64,000 bases of DNA. Source: Pyxicephalus adspersus. Its lineage: Eukaryota; Chordata; Amphibia; Anura; Pyxicephalidae. How positions within the stretch are numbered: position 1 is the first letter of the stretch; every line of letters begins with the position of its first letter. Positions 12,443 through 26,437 of the stretch are shown here, in pieces. The position numbers and the translations under genes were made by a program. The DNA is taken from contig NC_092859.1 of assembly GCF_032062135.1 (NCBI RefSeq), positions 50,209,629 to 50,273,628 on the forward strand, read 5' to 3'. The notes beneath the pieces are model-generated. The model had not been told where the DNA came from. It was given only the letters and a program-made list of their open reading frames with translations, and did not search any database.

Positions 12443-13947
12443 AAAGTCTCCGTTGCAAATATAGCTGCTCAATGACTGAATACCACAGTGTACTCAGAGG
12501 AGTCCGCTGAAGAGCTAGCAGCAAAAAAAATATGTTTTGAGGGATGCAGTGGTGATAGGATCCTAGATTTCTCATGGCTGAAAAGCACTAAGAAAAAGAT
12601 AGGCGGCATAATTGTGTCATAGGCAGAAGGTCAATAACAATATATGTTTGGGGCACGGGTTCTAGTCAGCCTGGCATGGAGACCAGAGATTAGTGTAGAT
12701 AAACAGGGACTCAGGTAAAAAACACACAGGAATCCACAGACACAATATGGAGCCAATAGCCGGAGCCCACCACAGGCAGAGTAATCAGTATCTCCCAGCA
12801 GCAGGAGGCAATCTAGCAGGATAAAGTCAATGCCAAAGTCCCAGGCAAGCTTGGATAATACCAAAGAAACAGTTTCTTTCATGGTTGTTTCCAGTGACCG
12901 GAGAATGAACGAGCACTGTACAAAGTGGAGCTTTGCTCTCCTTAATCGGTACACATGCTAGATTTTTGCACGAGACAAGCACAACCATTTGTCTTGTGCA
13001 ACAACCATCCAGTGTGTCTATGTAGCTGAAGCTAACACAATACACTGCGGCTATCTTGAGTCACTATTGGCATGCTAGTTTTGCCAAGAATCTTACTATC
13101 TGACCATACAAAGCCTTGTACACTACTACTGATAGGCTCCATGGTGTTGAAACCTCTGTGAATGATAATTATATTCCAAGTTTAAAGCACTCATTATCTA
13201 CGGTGGCCTTACACTGCCCAGTTTTTGCATTAATGTTCCATTGAGCTATAAAATTGAATGTGGACTGTTCTAAGAGCTGAAGCACTTTTACTCATTTAGA
13301 CAGTCATGCAGATGTAGTAAAATTAGAAGGAAAATCCACATAGCCTGAATGTTGGAAATACATGAAATCCTTCCAGAACTGTAAGTTGAAACAGGCCCAC
13401 TCAAGAGAGGTGACAGATAAACAAAATGCCCATAAGGCACTGAGTGAGCTGTGAGAGGGAAATAAAAGGGTTATTTGTCTTCCATTTTTTGGGCACATGC
13501 TCTTTTCACTCGCATTTTAAGGAATCCACAATAACTCACAGCAAGCATCTGCATATCCCCGGTGCAGTGATCCATGGGGTTTTTAAAGCGGAAAATCAAA
13601 AAAGGACCTTGTTCTCCATTTGTTATTAAATCTTTATGAACTGGTCTCAGCATCCTTAGTTATTACCAGCCTCTCAGGAACCTAAAAAAGATGTAAAACA
13701 ATAGCAAACAAGATTTAATAAAGTATTAATGTAGCCGTGTTATGTACATTAAAATATTTACATTTTCTTAATCTGTAAATATTAGAAAGCTGCACGCACT
13801 ATAAAGTAGTTTATTCTCCAAATCATACAGGCTCACTGAAGAATTGTAAGCTGCATTCATGGATACTAATTAGTGCATTCCATTTCCCCAGGTATTGGCT
13901 TTGTGTTTGAATTAGAAATTAGAAGACTGGGAGGTTGTTGAGTCACT
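12443..13947. other. Mostly unique sequence with a short repeat-like block
   Basis: At 12955-13030 the string tgcacgagacaagcacaaccatttgtcttgtgcaacaaccat resembles the block at about 36185-36230 and is probably a piece of another dispersed MITE. The rest shows no recognisable gene. Confidence 0.4.
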
Positions 13948-14122
13948 GGGCCTGATTTATTAAAACTTTCAAAGGCTGGAGAGGATACACTTTCATCATT
14001 GAAGCTGGGTGATCCACTAAATCTGGAATGGATTTCTTCATTTTAGCAAAGTCATTTGCTATATGCTATGCAAATGTTTTGAATCCTGGGCCAGATTCAT
14101 TACAGGTTTGCTGGATTACCCC
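13948..14122. mobile_element. Right-truncated copy of the gggcctgatttattaaagc MITE
   Basis: It starts gggcctgatttattaaaac, then ggctggagaggatacactttcatc and aagctgggtgatcc. It runs through the centre (gcaaagtcatttgctatatg) into the second arm (aggtttgctggattacccc), where homology stops. Confidence 0.7.
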
Positions 14123-15984
14123 TTGCATGTACTACCTATAGCCTGGCCACACATTTACTTTAAGAATAAATAACCCCCCCTACTATAGTCTCACAAAAGT
14201 TAGTTAATGAGCCAACAAGAACTCCTTTTTTTTTCTTATTTAAAAAAGACGTGTAGAACACATAAGCTGTGGCCCTAAAAAGGGCCCTATCCTATAATAG
14301 GAACAATTATTGGAACAATCTATTCTTAAATGAAAAAAACACATTGATTGTATGCAAGAATTATTCCTTACTCTTTAGGACCAAATTATTGGTAAATATT
14401 TTCACTGTGATAAACGATTTCTGCTGACAAAGCTAGAAGTGTTTTGTAGTTCCCAACATTGCTGCTTAGCTATTTATGACCTCCTGTGTTATCCAGTTTT
14501 ACTAGTGATACTCATACATACAATCTGGTATGAAATCTGGAGTATAATAATTATTCTATAGATTTTTTTTTGTTTTATAGCTGAAACTATCCATATAAAA
14601 CGTACATCCTGATCTTCATGAAAATTATTCGTTTTGTTTAGGAATTTTAAGGACACAGCAACTTTATTTCAAGAAACGATTAGAAGGCCAGAACTCTGAA
14701 ATAAAAACATGAAATATTCGAGTAGAACACAGGGACCATTAAATTCTTAAAATAGCAATCTGTTCAGTTGACTATAAAAAAAGCAAATGTTTCCTTTCTT
14801 TTAACAATTACACAGAAATTCTGTTTCTGTTCTGTAGCTATGATATATGTTCTGCATTTGGTGTTAGTGGCATATTTATTGGAAGAAGCTAACATTTCTG
14901 CAAGAAAATGACTTTAGTTACTGGCCCTAAAGGGTATTTTGTCTTGGGCTTGCAGTATTGTTTTTGATGTACAGAAAAAAATCATAAGGAAGTAAACCAT
15001 GCTTTTCAGAGAACACTAACCTTTTACCAGCCTCTAACCCATTTGCTTGCAATCTATTGGCACTGGCTTAGGTACAAAGGCTCTATGTGGGAAGAGATTT
15101 TATTATCATACGTGGTTAGTTGGGATTTCCATTTAAACAGAATATCTTTCTGAAACCATGCCTTACTAAATTTATGGCTATCTGCTGGAGAAACGCTAAA
15201 AATGTGTGTACATCCAGGCCCTTGACGAATGGAGTTTGAGGTAATGGTTTAAGTCTTTTGGTGTGTATGAAAGCTCCATGCTTAATGTACTAAAACATTT
15301 TAGAAACATCTCTTTTGACAACTACCTTGGAAAAATGAGGCCCATTGACTCAACATTTGATTATATTTTCTGAAATAAAAACAGTCACTATTTAGAACCT
15401 AATAGTACCATCATTATTGTATGTTTGAATTTAAAAGAAGATTTGCCTATAGAGTTGTTAAAAAGGTAAATGCTGTTAAAATAGGTGCATCCACTTAATA
15501 CGTTTGTCAGCTAAAAAATGCTGCTTGGCTCAGTTAGCAACTGGCTTCTTCCATGTTTTAGGAACTCCAACAGTCAGGTTTCCATGTTGGAAATGAATTA
15601 GCAATAATCCTAATAAGTTGTCTATATCGTACTATGAATTAAACCTTGATTGAGAAAGTAAAAACGTTGCCACTGCTAACCATTAATTCAGATTAATTAA
15701 GGCTAATTATCATTCCAATGATTTTGGTCATTTCTTAATTAAAAACTTTGAACAAATATGTAGATAAGGAGTTCTGCCTTCACTCTGATTTTCCTAATTT
15801 GCATTCTTGTTTCAGATCAGTGACTCAAAGTACAGAGAGACAATTAGCATTTTCCAAAGAAGCTAAGCAATGTACATTGGACATAACAAATGTCCCAACT
15901 CTTGTTAAAATGCCAGGAACGTGTGATGTAAAACACAAGACCACAATAAGTATTTTAAAACTTTGACAGTTTTAATGTGACCTA
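14123..15984. other. AT-rich stretch, nothing recognised
   Basis: No gene, RNA gene or repeat family could be supported. A short open frame at 15748-15966 has no recognisable domain. Confidence 0.4.
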
Positions 15985-16195
15985 TAACATGTGCAATTCA
16001 ATTAAAAAACAAATCTGTTAGAGGAGAAAATATAAAAACTAAAAACCTACAAAAAGCTGGTTGCATAAGTGTGCACACCCTTAAACTAATTATTTGTTGA
16101 AGCACCGTTTGATTTAATTACAGAATTCAGCCTTCTTGGTTCAGCATGGCACATCTTTTCTTGGAAACTTTCCCAAAAACTCTTTGTCTATACTT
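15985..16195 (+). mobile_element. Tc1/mariner end-region remnant
   Basis: The string 'ctggttgcataagtgtgcac' and the following 'cccttaaactaat...tgttgaagcacc...ttgatttaattacag' are characteristic of the non-coding end of a Tc1-like transposon common in fish and frogs, as I know the family. The transposase gene is not next to it. Confidence 0.55.
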
Positions 16196-17225
16196 CTGAC
16201 CATGACATAATAAATACAGTTTTATTTTTTATACAATTTCCTGCAGGAACAAGACCTCTAAATATGGCTTCTTACATTACAAGGGAAGGCGACAGTACAC
16301 TAAAGACAGTTTGCTAAGTTTGACTAAACATAGACACTTTACCAGTTTTATGTATATTATTATGTCTACTGATACACAGCTGTAATAAATTCAAGCTATT
16401 TTATATATAACATTACACCCAGTAATACACACGTTTTGACATATCTGAGGGTGAAATAATGACTTTCCTTGTTCTAAACTGTTTTCCTTTAAGGCCACAT
16501 AATGAATCTTCAAATAAAGAAAGAGTATATGCAAATATGAGAGAGCAGGAAATTGCTACAGTTAACATTTAAAAGACCTGAAACACCAAACTATTCTGTG
16601 ACCACAAATAGTTACATTTTCAGCTTTGCATCTAGTCCAAACTGTAAAAGAATAGCCTAGTGTTATTAGAATATAAAATATGTGTGTGTAACTGAGTTAG
16701 CACCTTCATAACCATGTATTTTGTTTGGAAATCAAGCACTGTCTTAAAATGAGAACCATTTAGGCATACAATGCTTCATAGTAGAACATTGTCATTTTAG
16801 TACTATATTTGCAGAAAGACTGTTCCACCTACTTCCTTTTTCTGTACTACCTTACATCCCCTTATTTTGATTTATTCACCTCAGTCACCACAACAAAACA
16901 GAATATAGATGGGCCATCTAACACAAATCATGGGAAATAGCATTTACCTTTTAAGTATTTAGACTTCCATTCAATACTAAACAGATGGATATTGACGAAC
17001 CATAACACCTCTTCTACCTGAAACTAAAGCAACTTCACAATGGAACCATGAATATCCTGTACTTCATTTTTTTAATTTCAATAATATTTCCTCTTTTTGC
17101 CAACATAATGCTGTAAGTAAATGTAACAACCCAAAACATTTTTGAAAAGAAAATAGTATGAATTGCCTACACACAATACAATTAGTCGCATATCGGTAAG
17201 CAAGGGAATAAATGTCTCAGATAAT

Positions 17226-17290
17226 GGGCCTGATTGAAGCTTTCCAAGACTGGAGACTGTCATCCATGTGATGCCCTGATCAAGTTGGAT
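17226..17290 (+). mobile_element. Degraded arm of the gggcctgatttattaaagc MITE
   Basis: gggcctgattgaagctttccaagactggag matches the arm with a small internal deletion (ttattaa lost). Only one arm is visible. Confidence 0.45.
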
Positions 17291-17808
17291 GTTCAATTTA
17301 ATTTGCTGCAATGGAAGAATCTGAATAGTTTATATGGGGCAGGCAACACCACCAAATACCTATAGATGTATTGACTGTTGACTGTAGTTGGTGAAAATTA
17401 TTGGGCAGGCTAGACTAGGATAGTTGTTAACTATCATGAACACATCTGCTGAGAAAAAAATCTGGGTTTCTGGTAATGGGACAATCAAGACAGTTTTGAA
17501 TTGAATAGTGACCTAACTACCTGATATCCCCTGTTTATTTAATAAAAGTATGCAAAGAGTGGTCTGTATATTGCTTATATTGCTGCATCCTATAGCTACC
17601 ATTTTAAAATGACCTTTTACTTAATCTGATGGCAGTAAAAAAAAAACTTGGTTTCTTTGGGATATTACAGATACAAAAATTACTGCATGAGTGATGACTA
17701 ATCCGGTTTATAAAACAATCTTTTGGTGTAAAAATTATTTGGCTGTATTTTTGAGATACTGTTTCTTGAATGGATAGATTTAAACAGGATGTCAGCCTAT
17801 TTAACTTA

Positions 17809-17931
17809 GGGCTCTATTTATAAAACAGGGAAGTCTGACTAGGTAGGAATCAATTAGTTTCATTGATACACATGGACCTGGAATATTCACACAAGGGAAT
17901 GTATGATTCCCTGTTTTATAAATAGAGACCT
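17809..17931. mobile_element. Short MITE (about 120 bp)
   Basis: Left end gggctctatttataaaacagggaa and right end gattccctgttttataaatagagacc are near-perfect inverted repeats of about 24 bases. The interior also holds ctaggtaggaatcaatt. No coding capacity. Confidence 0.7.
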
Positions 17932-20610
17932 TCAAGTTAAAGTACAAACATGTGCATGTGCAAATCAATTAGGGTATATTTGAACCAGATTCAAAAAACT
18001 TTTCATGTTCACCATTATTACTGCACTCGCTTGAACATTACCCGCTTGAACATCTGTAACAAACTGATGTAAAATGAAATATTTGCTTTGATATTTCTAA
18101 ATGCTCTCATATAAAATATATCAATATCTATTATGCACACCCAAAAAAAGAAACTTTGATAAAAACTACATGAAAGCACAAGTTAAAAAAAAGTTTACAA
18201 GTTAAAAAAAAGTTAACCTGTGAAAACATTACACAATAAGGTGTAAACAAGTTACATAACATTTGCAATAAAGTTAATAACAGAAGGCTTTCCTTTCCTT
18301 GATGTAGACCACTATAAAACATCCACTAATAAGGCCTAACTGGAGAGTTTTGCCACTGGCACAGTAAAAGTCACAGATTGGAGGGCAAATGCCCATCTTT
18401 CCCCTAGCCCATCCCTTTTATAGCTACAGTAATTGTGAGTAAAAGCCATTCCCAAGAAAGAAATGGGTCTTGCCTTCTTATGGAAAGACATTGGGCATTG
18501 GACATAGTAAACAATATGTTTACAGTTCCATAAGTGGGTGTTTAGCTGAGAGATAAGAGTGCATGTGCTGAGTGTCAAGCACAGAAATTCCATGCATGCT
18601 GGTGAAGTGCGGGGATATCAGTTCAGGTTGGCTGGAGGCGGTGGACTGCTTGTTTGAGTTTTCAGTATAGTAGTAGTGTTAGATGGGGTGACCATTCATG
18701 TATCTACCTTTGAAAAGACTATTTTGTTTTTTTTTTTGTATTCAGCTAATAATCCGTTTTTCTCTCTTTATTATGCATCACTTTCTTAAAAAAGAAACAT
18801 GGATGAATAAGATACTGAAAAATTTAACATCGAATCTTCATCTAAATTATAATAAAATAGTTAGTATTCACAAAGCAAAAGTTATAGCTAGATATGGTGC
18901 TTACTTAAAGTGTTATATTTGCATTTACTGAACTTTTATTGGTAGGAACAAAAAATGGAGAAAAGAGAAAAGAGTCTTTATGGAAGGCAAATTAAGCACT
19001 CTACTTCAATCATGTTGAGCACTAGTAGAAACATGCAGAGCACATGTTGCATTGTGCCAGGGACATGCTAAGCAAAACGAGAACGCCACCAGACACATAC
19101 CAGACATTCTGCCAGAGACACATAGAGCTTCTGAAGACCTCTTTACTCTGTATCTAAGACAGGGCCTTTTGTATTCAACATGTTCTTCAGAGGTATACAT
19201 ATTGTTAGCTATAGACATACTGAACACATGGGATTCTCTGGTAGACTGGGATAAAAAAAATAACACGTCAGCATAGATTTTATTCAGCTTTCATTTTTCT
19301 ATATTTTTTTATTTTTAAATATACAAATATAAATATAGTCTTATGCTCTATAGGGGGTGTGCAGGTGTGAGAGATAAACTAGTTTAAGTATTGCCTATGG
19401 ACAGTTTTGAGTATCAAAATTATTTTGTAGACGAATGCAATAAAGGGTGAATTTGGTATTTATTTTCCCATTTTTCTTCTCTTTAAAACTATACAAAAAA
19501 TTAAGTAATATTGTGTTTAAACAAATGATTTTTGTCTCTTAAATATCGGTTCGAGCAATAGTTGTGCAAATATTGCGTTACTTAAAAAAAAAGGTGAAGG
19601 TAGTAGACACTAGCTGGTGAGTTTAAGAGCTTGTATTTTGCAGCATTCTTTTAAATTTCTTTGTAACACTCTTTACAGTCATCAGTAATGGATGCAGGAT
19701 GGGACAAAATGGCATGATACTCGCAGTTTTTAAGATCTATCTCGCGGGTTCAAGATTTACCTTCCTCTCCGACCATGCCAGGGTGTTATTCATGGGATGG
19801 AGAGCCATGGAGGCAAAATAATTAGTCAACAGTTGTTCAGAGTCCATGGCTATGGACATGACAAGGCCTGATAAACTGCCCGATACCTTTTCGAGTCGCA
19901 TGAAATTGCTGAGTACTTGTGTAAGTTCAGCCATTTATATTTTGCTCCATATTTGACATACTGGTCATTATTAAACACAATGATCAACTTTTACCTTTAA
20001 AGGTATCTTATAAAGCTCTATTCCCTGAGGTCAATGTATTATTGGGGCAGAAGCTGTGGAGTGAAGGGGGGTAGCTGCCATATGCAAGAAATCCCTAGCA
20101 CCCTCTTAAGATCCTGTGGGGGTTATTGCGTCTTTTAGGTCTACACCAGCCTACTCAGTGATGACGTTTTCACACATGGGCTTAGCCAACTGTCATATCC
20201 TAGCACAAGTTTGCTGCCCTTAAGAAACAATATGGCATGTCTTTGTCTACTACCCTTACCACTGAAGCACCTGAGCACCGAAGTCTCACACATTCTCATG
20301 CTGCATATCCTACTGGAATTACTTATTTTATGTCACTGGATCCAATCTCTATGCCTATGTGGAGTATTACACACCATCTTGTTCATACTTTGTTTTAAAA
20401 TTACACTAATCATGGCCTCATGTGTGACAAGATACCCTTTCTTTCTACTACTCTAATTCAGCCTACTTACATTTGAACAATGTTATCTCCTGGTGGGAAT
20501 TGCCCAAGCAGATCCAGGACTAAAAGCAACTAATGTCTATGCCTTTGAGTTTTATCCTATATGAGTTCAAAAGAAGACTACTGTAGTAGTTGCCAAGCCA
20601 TGAGGAAATA
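17932..20610. other. AT-rich stretch, nothing recognised
   Basis: Several short open frames are present but none has a recognisable domain or coding-like composition. Tandem ttaaaaaaaagtt blocks occur near 18185-18215. Confidence 0.4.
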
Positions 20611-21032
20611 TAGTATGCAGATAAAGACGGAAGAAGATGGCTTTTTTTCTGGCAAACTGAGTATTGTAAAACTTTTTTTTTAAAAAAAGAACCTTTGTTT
20701 ATAGACAATACATAAAAAAAAATTATGATTCAGACAAAATTGACTGGACAATACGCAATATTGATACCCCCTAGGGAAATATCAAGAGTCTATGTACACA
20801 ATGAATTAGACATATGCTCCTTGGAGGTCTTTATGGAGCATTTGTGTACATAGACACTTGATATTTCCCCACGGGGTATCAATATTGCCTATTGTCCAGT
20901 CAATTTTGTCTGAATCACAATTATGTTTTTTATGTATTGTCAATTAAAAAGGTTCTTTTTTAAAAAAAAAAGTTTTACAATACTCAGCCTACCAGAAAAA
21001 AAACATCCTTTCTTGTCTTTAGCTGCATACTA
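20611..21032. mobile_element. Long foldback (palindromic) element
   Basis: The left arm, about 20611-20802, and the right arm, about 20843-21032, are inverted copies roughly 190 bases long. Paired landmarks are tagtatgcag / ctgcatacta, tgagtattgtaaaactt / aagttttacaatactca, gattcagacaaaattgactg / cagtcaattttgtctgaatc and caatattgatacccc / ggggtatcaatattg. The short centre holds a further hairpin (atgctcc...ggagcat). No transposase. Confidence 0.8.
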
Positions 21033-22949
21033 TGCCTGTGAATTGTTATGCACTTCATCCAATTATACACTTTTTGTTTTTTTTTTTGGTAATTACCTAA
21101 ATAAAAGCGTGTGTACACTCTTCTCACTCTAAGTGATTCAGTGAACAGAATTATGTTTTGAAAATGCCTCCCTGAAAAACTTAGCGTTATCCAGTATGAA
21201 GCACAGGTATAATACTTTTTACGCTAGTGATAGGTGGTTTGTTTTTTTATTTAAAATGATTTTTTTCTGACGGGGCAGTGGGTGGACTGAGCTTGCACAC
21301 TGTCCAGTCATTTTACCTCCATTGGGGCATAGGGGGTTACAATATATAAGTAATGTTTCCTTAAACTGACCATGCCAAACCCCCAAACCCCAAACAAACT
21401 AATTTGTGGCTTAAGTTGTGGATAAATTATAAAGGTTTCCACAGACATTTGATGATCATTGTCATCAACCCTCAGATATTGACAAAAACATTTTGTTTGG
21501 AATAACACATAGCTATAATGGATATTTCTTGCCAATAGTTATTGTTTCTCCTAAAATAGGATAAAATGTATTACAGGTTATGGCAGTCTCAACAATACTC
21601 AATCTATATTCATTCAAATCTGGAATCCTGACAATAATACTTTTGGAATATTAATACAGCTCAAAAATGACTATATGGAAGTGTAATTTAAAAAAAGGCA
21701 AGGCGAAAAGAAAGTAGTAATAAAAGAACAGTTAATGTTTACAGCCTATCAATCAATGAAAAACTCATATACAGCAATTTGGTGAGAGTTTGAGAACTAT
21801 TTGATGTCTGCTAAATAACCTAGAAGACATTACATTTGTATGCTCGGCTCAAGGAAAGTTAATTGTCTTTTAAATGTAGAGATTCAGTTCAAGGCTTTGT
21901 TTACCAAGCTGAAAAAAGACTACCAAGAGCTAGACAGCCTGAGGCATGGAACTTGATTTTTTTTCTTAAAACTTGAAGATTGAATTTCAGTTTGTAGGAT
22001 TAGGAAGATGTCCTTTATAGAGGGTTATTCCTTGGAAAAAGGCAAAGGAAAAGCAGCTGGGAGGGATTAGTGTGAACCAGCATCTGCACATTCAAACTGA
22101 TGCAGTATTACACATACAAGATATTGTATCTAAGGCTTTCTGGAGAATGCTGAATGCAAATAACATCCCTTTTTTTAACATTTGGAAAAGTTATTTGTTT
22201 AAAAAAAGGTCATTGCCTTTATTTCCATTCCAATAATACATCTAAAATGCATGATATGATAAACAAGAGCATTTACAATGCAAACAATATTGGGTAATTT
22301 TATTAGGAAGTGCATCCCAAAACTGAGGTCACAGACTTACATATTTTATCTTCGTTATATGACTTAAGGCCATGTTACAAGAGATTGATAGGGTTGCAAT
22401 TGATGACTACCTTAAAACAATTGTAGCCTGGCTATATTAGTAATTAGTGACTAGCTTCAGAGCGTTTTATATTTGTCACAATTTTAGGGACTCACGACAG
22501 ATTCAGCAAGGCAACTAAGCAACAAGCATTTTCAAAGGAGGGTTCATCAACTGCAGCCTTCATTCTTCTCCAATGAATGGTTAATATAAAGAATCTTTTA
22601 TTCGGAAAAACACATTTCACATTACCTATTGAAGATTTTTTTTTTTTTATCTCCATGGGTGGTTGTTTTAGCAAGAACATTAAAATATTTGTTTGCCACT
22701 AGTGTTGCACAGCTAAATATTTATTTTTTACTTAAAAAAAAATTAAAGTACTATGTGAACCCCAAAAATGAACCTCCCCTTTTTGCTACCTTTTTTTACC
22801 TTATATGTTTAATTTAATGCAAAACAAATCTGTTGATCATGTCAGACATTTAGAACTTTTCTTTGTTGATAAAACTTTCCCATGTTTCAAAGAAAAAAAA
22901 TCGGTTTTTTTTTTGTGTCTTCATGTAAGGAGGCCTCAGTCCATTTCAT
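21033..22949. other. AT-rich stretch, nothing recognised
   Basis: Homopolymer-rich and non-coding in appearance; no family motif or RNA gene seen. Confidence 0.4.
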
Positions 22950-24480
22950 TTTAAATAATTGTTACATTTTTGCTAGGAATAGGGGCATCATTGATGGGGT
23001 AGGAGTCAGCCAACAATGCAAAATCATTTTTTTGGCCACCGCAGATAATAAGAGCACCAATCTTTTTGTCTTTCTGGAAAAGGGAGTCCCGTATTTCTCG
23101 GCCATCCTGAAAATTGCCCACTCTAGGGTGGGAGGCAAGAAATCTAGTAAATGGGTTTGAATATAATTGGTCAAATGATATAAGAATCGCTTTACTACGG
23201 ATTGGATGCCACTTGTGTTCCACTTTTACGACATTTATTTGATTCAGCTATTCCCAATATATGGACTCGCTTGGGGGACATTTCTCTGAATTGGACAGCT
23301 GGTACAGCCTTCTAAGAGGCACAGTACATTTTCTGGATTTTCTGCAGGTCCAAGTCAGGAAAATACCCCCCCCCCCCCATCTCACCATACACACTCTAAA
23401 TACCGGAGGATGCCAATGGGACCAGTTAAGTGTTTATTTTTTTATATTTTTAGCTACCCCAAGTGTGGCTCGGGGGTTTTAGCAGGATTTTTTTCCCCAA
23501 AGTCACACTTTGGCTTACCGCTGGGAAGGTTAATGGAAATATACTGTTTTCCATTAATGGAAATTTCTTTTTTAGTTCTGGGATGGAGTAAATCCTGCAA
23601 ATTGTTGGGTCAATTATAATGCAAACAGAGGTGAGACCTCTGACTGCCTATTTGGATTACATTGGGTATGAAAGTCGATGTGAAAATTCCTTATTTCCAC
23701 ATTGGAGGAGTGGGCATTAGGGTATTCTCTCCTTAATATATGCCAGAGTTGCCATTGTGAAAATTACAAGGGATTGTTGCAGGCCTCATCTGGAAAGAGT
23801 TCTTGAATATGCAAGATGGATAGTGGGTTCCAGGGGGGATGTAATGTGAAATCACAGGTTAGTGTAATAAGAAGTACCATCTGCCGTTGCATGTTGATTG
23901 TTGCAAGATTTTACTACTAGCCACTGCATGTTTGGTACCCGAAATTAACATCTGATCTGTTTTACATCTTGTGGGGATAGGAGTAAAGGAAGCGTTTGAA
24001 ACAAAAATAACCGGGGGAAGGTAATCATCTAAATTAGTGCTACTGTACCCAAAAAAATAAGGTAAAGTAAGGGAAGACCCTAACTTAAAGTCTTTTTTCA
24101 TTGAGCTTACATCTTAGACAAAGTTAAGTGTGTAAATTTTTGCTGGATTTTTGGAATTAGTACACCAAGGTATCTGAAGTGGTATTTAGTCCACTGAAAA
24201 GGATAATAATTATTATAAGGTGGATGATGGGGTGGTTGTACAAAAATGTAATATGTGATTGAAATTGGGTGCCAAATTGTTTATATGCTCAAAGGGTGTG
24301 CAGGTGTGACCACAGAATTTTGTCAAATACTTTTTCTGCGTCTAAGCTCAAAAGTGGTTTTGTATTACAGAGAGTTGTCGCAGCTATGGCTGTTCTTATT
24401 CCAACAGAAATTTGGCGGTTGTGGAGGAACCCCAGTTGGTGGTTAATTAAAAGAAGCAGACGGTTAGCCATGCAGACGGT
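22950..24480 (-). mobile_element. L1-like LINE ORF2 relic (reverse transcriptase to C-terminus)
   Basis: On the minus strand, 24470-24290 reads QLGFLHNRQIS...LLSLDAEKVFDKILW, matching the conserved L1-clade reverse-transcriptase block (Q.GF..GR...; LLSLDAEKAFD). Further along, about 23400-23360, GGG..FPDL fits the post-RT GGLGLPDL block. At 23220-23090, HPI.SKAILISFDQLYSNPF and SHPRVGNFQ fit the region before the C-terminus. Frame changes and stops are frequent and the catalytic (F)ADD box is not convincing, so the relic is dead. The RT block is the strong evidence; the downstream matches are weaker. Confidence 0.6.
23367..23379. repeat. Poly-C tract
   Basis: Uninterrupted run of about 13 C within the LINE relic. 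Confidence 0.9.
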
Positions 24481-26139
24481 TCCATAGGGAACAGTTTATA
24501 TCTAGATCCCCTAATATGCCTCCTCTGTGTTGTAGACATTTTAGGTTTATCCATGGATTTCTTCAGATGACATTCATTATTTTAGTGCATATACTAAACA
24601 AAATTGCACAAAGTGGTCTATTTCTGTAAGAATACATAAAAACAATAGAAAATGTACTAATAGCAAAAATGCTTTGGTCTTTTATTTCTTGATTTGTTTA
24701 TTTATCTATTTTATTTCTGGTTATTTTTTGTCCAATGTTCTAGCTGTTTTATATAGTTGTTTTGAATTGTAATAACATAGGTCATGTTTGCATCATGCGT
24801 GTTCTTAACAAAATGTCCATGTATTGAAGAAAGAAAAAAACCTTTCGTATTTATGCAAAATGGCTATAAAATACCTATCAAATGAAATATTAGTAAATCA
24901 TAATACAGATATATTTACTTTAGTTATTTACCTATATTATACAAATTAAGGCAAAAATTTTATTTCAAAATACCTATTTCAAATAAAAACTATGTTTTAT
25001 TATAGCGGCGTAAAATGAAGAGTAAATAAAAAAACATCAATATTTACATTTCTATGTTTTAGATGCCTCAGGTGAATTATTTTGCAAATGTGGAGAAGAG
25101 GAACATCTCCATGTAAGGATGCTTTGGAGTAGGTGCGATACTTTGTCAGAACAGTTTGGTTTCTACGTATATTTAGAAACTATCAGGAATGCACCCACTG
25201 GCAGAACAACAAAAGTTTTACAGCTGCATTGTTGCCATTTCGTGCGCGGGCGCCCCATACTTAGCAGACCTCTAAACTACAAATCTCTGTTTTGCCTTTT
25301 ACTGATGCAAAAGTGTCCCATGAAATCTTTAACTTTACAACTGCAGATTAATATAATACTATCCCTGGAAATATCCACATGCCCCATACCTGTCTCTAGC
25401 TGTAAGTTGTAAACATTTATCATCCATTCCTGACCAGCAGTAAAGTGTCTCTGAAAACACCAATATCCTATTCTTGACTTAGCAATAAATTCTTCATCAA
25501 AATTTCTGTTTTTGTATCCTGATTTTATTCTCCCAGGGCTGTTTAGTGATATATTTTCCAAATAGTATTTCTGCTTTAAAAAAAAGAAGGAAAAGGAAAG
25601 AGGTTAGGCAATAATGAGGTACAATGTCCAGTAAACCTGAATTTTCTTAGAAAATTTCTATATACCGAAATTTGGTTGGATGCCATAAGTTACTGGTTCT
25701 ATTTATATCACTATGTGTGCTTTTTATTGAAAAGCTGAAAATTGGCTTATAGTAACTCCTCACCTTCAAAGCAAAACCCACGTGCAGTACTCTGCAGTAC
25801 GTCAAACTCTCACCGTAAGGGGTTACCTCCTATTGTAAAAAAATAAATAGAACTTATTATGTATGATCTTTAGGATATTCTACCATATCTGTATTACAAC
25901 ACTGGGTTTTATATGTATGCAATTATTATTATGTACCTTAGACTCTTAGGATGTACTATGAAGTAAAAGGGAGCGTACCAGCTATTTACGATTGGGGTCA
26001 GAAGGATTGTGACATCACCAAGCTGTGAAAATACGGTCAATACTTTTCTGGTATCTGCATCCTATACTGTATACTGTATACTTTGTCAATAATGAACAGA
26101 AGTAAAATAAAAATATAAAGAAAAAAAAAACATGAATGC
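24481..26139. other. Non-coding stretch, nothing recognised
   Basis: The more GC-balanced segment at 25119-25560 is open for short distances on both strands, but no domain is recognisable. Confidence 0.35.
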
Positions 26140-26437
26140 AGAAGTTTTGGCAGTGTGCTAGTCTAGAGCATTCAGATGTCTGTTAATACAATGTCAAAAA
26201 GGAAAGACATCCTCGATAATACTAGAGAAGCAATTGTTGCTGTCTTTTCTTCTAAGAAAGATTATAAGGCCATTTTCCAAAAAAATAAAGTCCATCATTC
26301 TACAGTGGGAAAACCTTCAAAAAAAAAATGGCAGCATGGCATAGGTTTGCAACGCTGCAGCAGAACACACAAGACTTCTGGAACAATGTCCTCTGAACAG
26401 ACAAGACCAAAGTAGAGATGTTTGTTCAAGTACATGT
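26140..26437 (+). pseudogene. Internally deleted Tc1/mariner transposase fragment
   Basis: The translation from about 26191 reads SKRKDILDNTREAIVAVFSS, then KDYKAIFQKNKVHHSTVGK. This is the N-terminal helix-turn-helix (PAIRED-like) DNA-binding region of Tc1-type transposases. It jumps directly to a segment that in another frame gives DFWNNVL.TDKTKVEMF (26373-26427), the region around the first catalytic Asp in Tc1 elements (WTDE). About 200 codons of the normal ~340-residue protein are missing and a stop lies in the catalytic block, so it is inactive. Confidence 0.7.
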
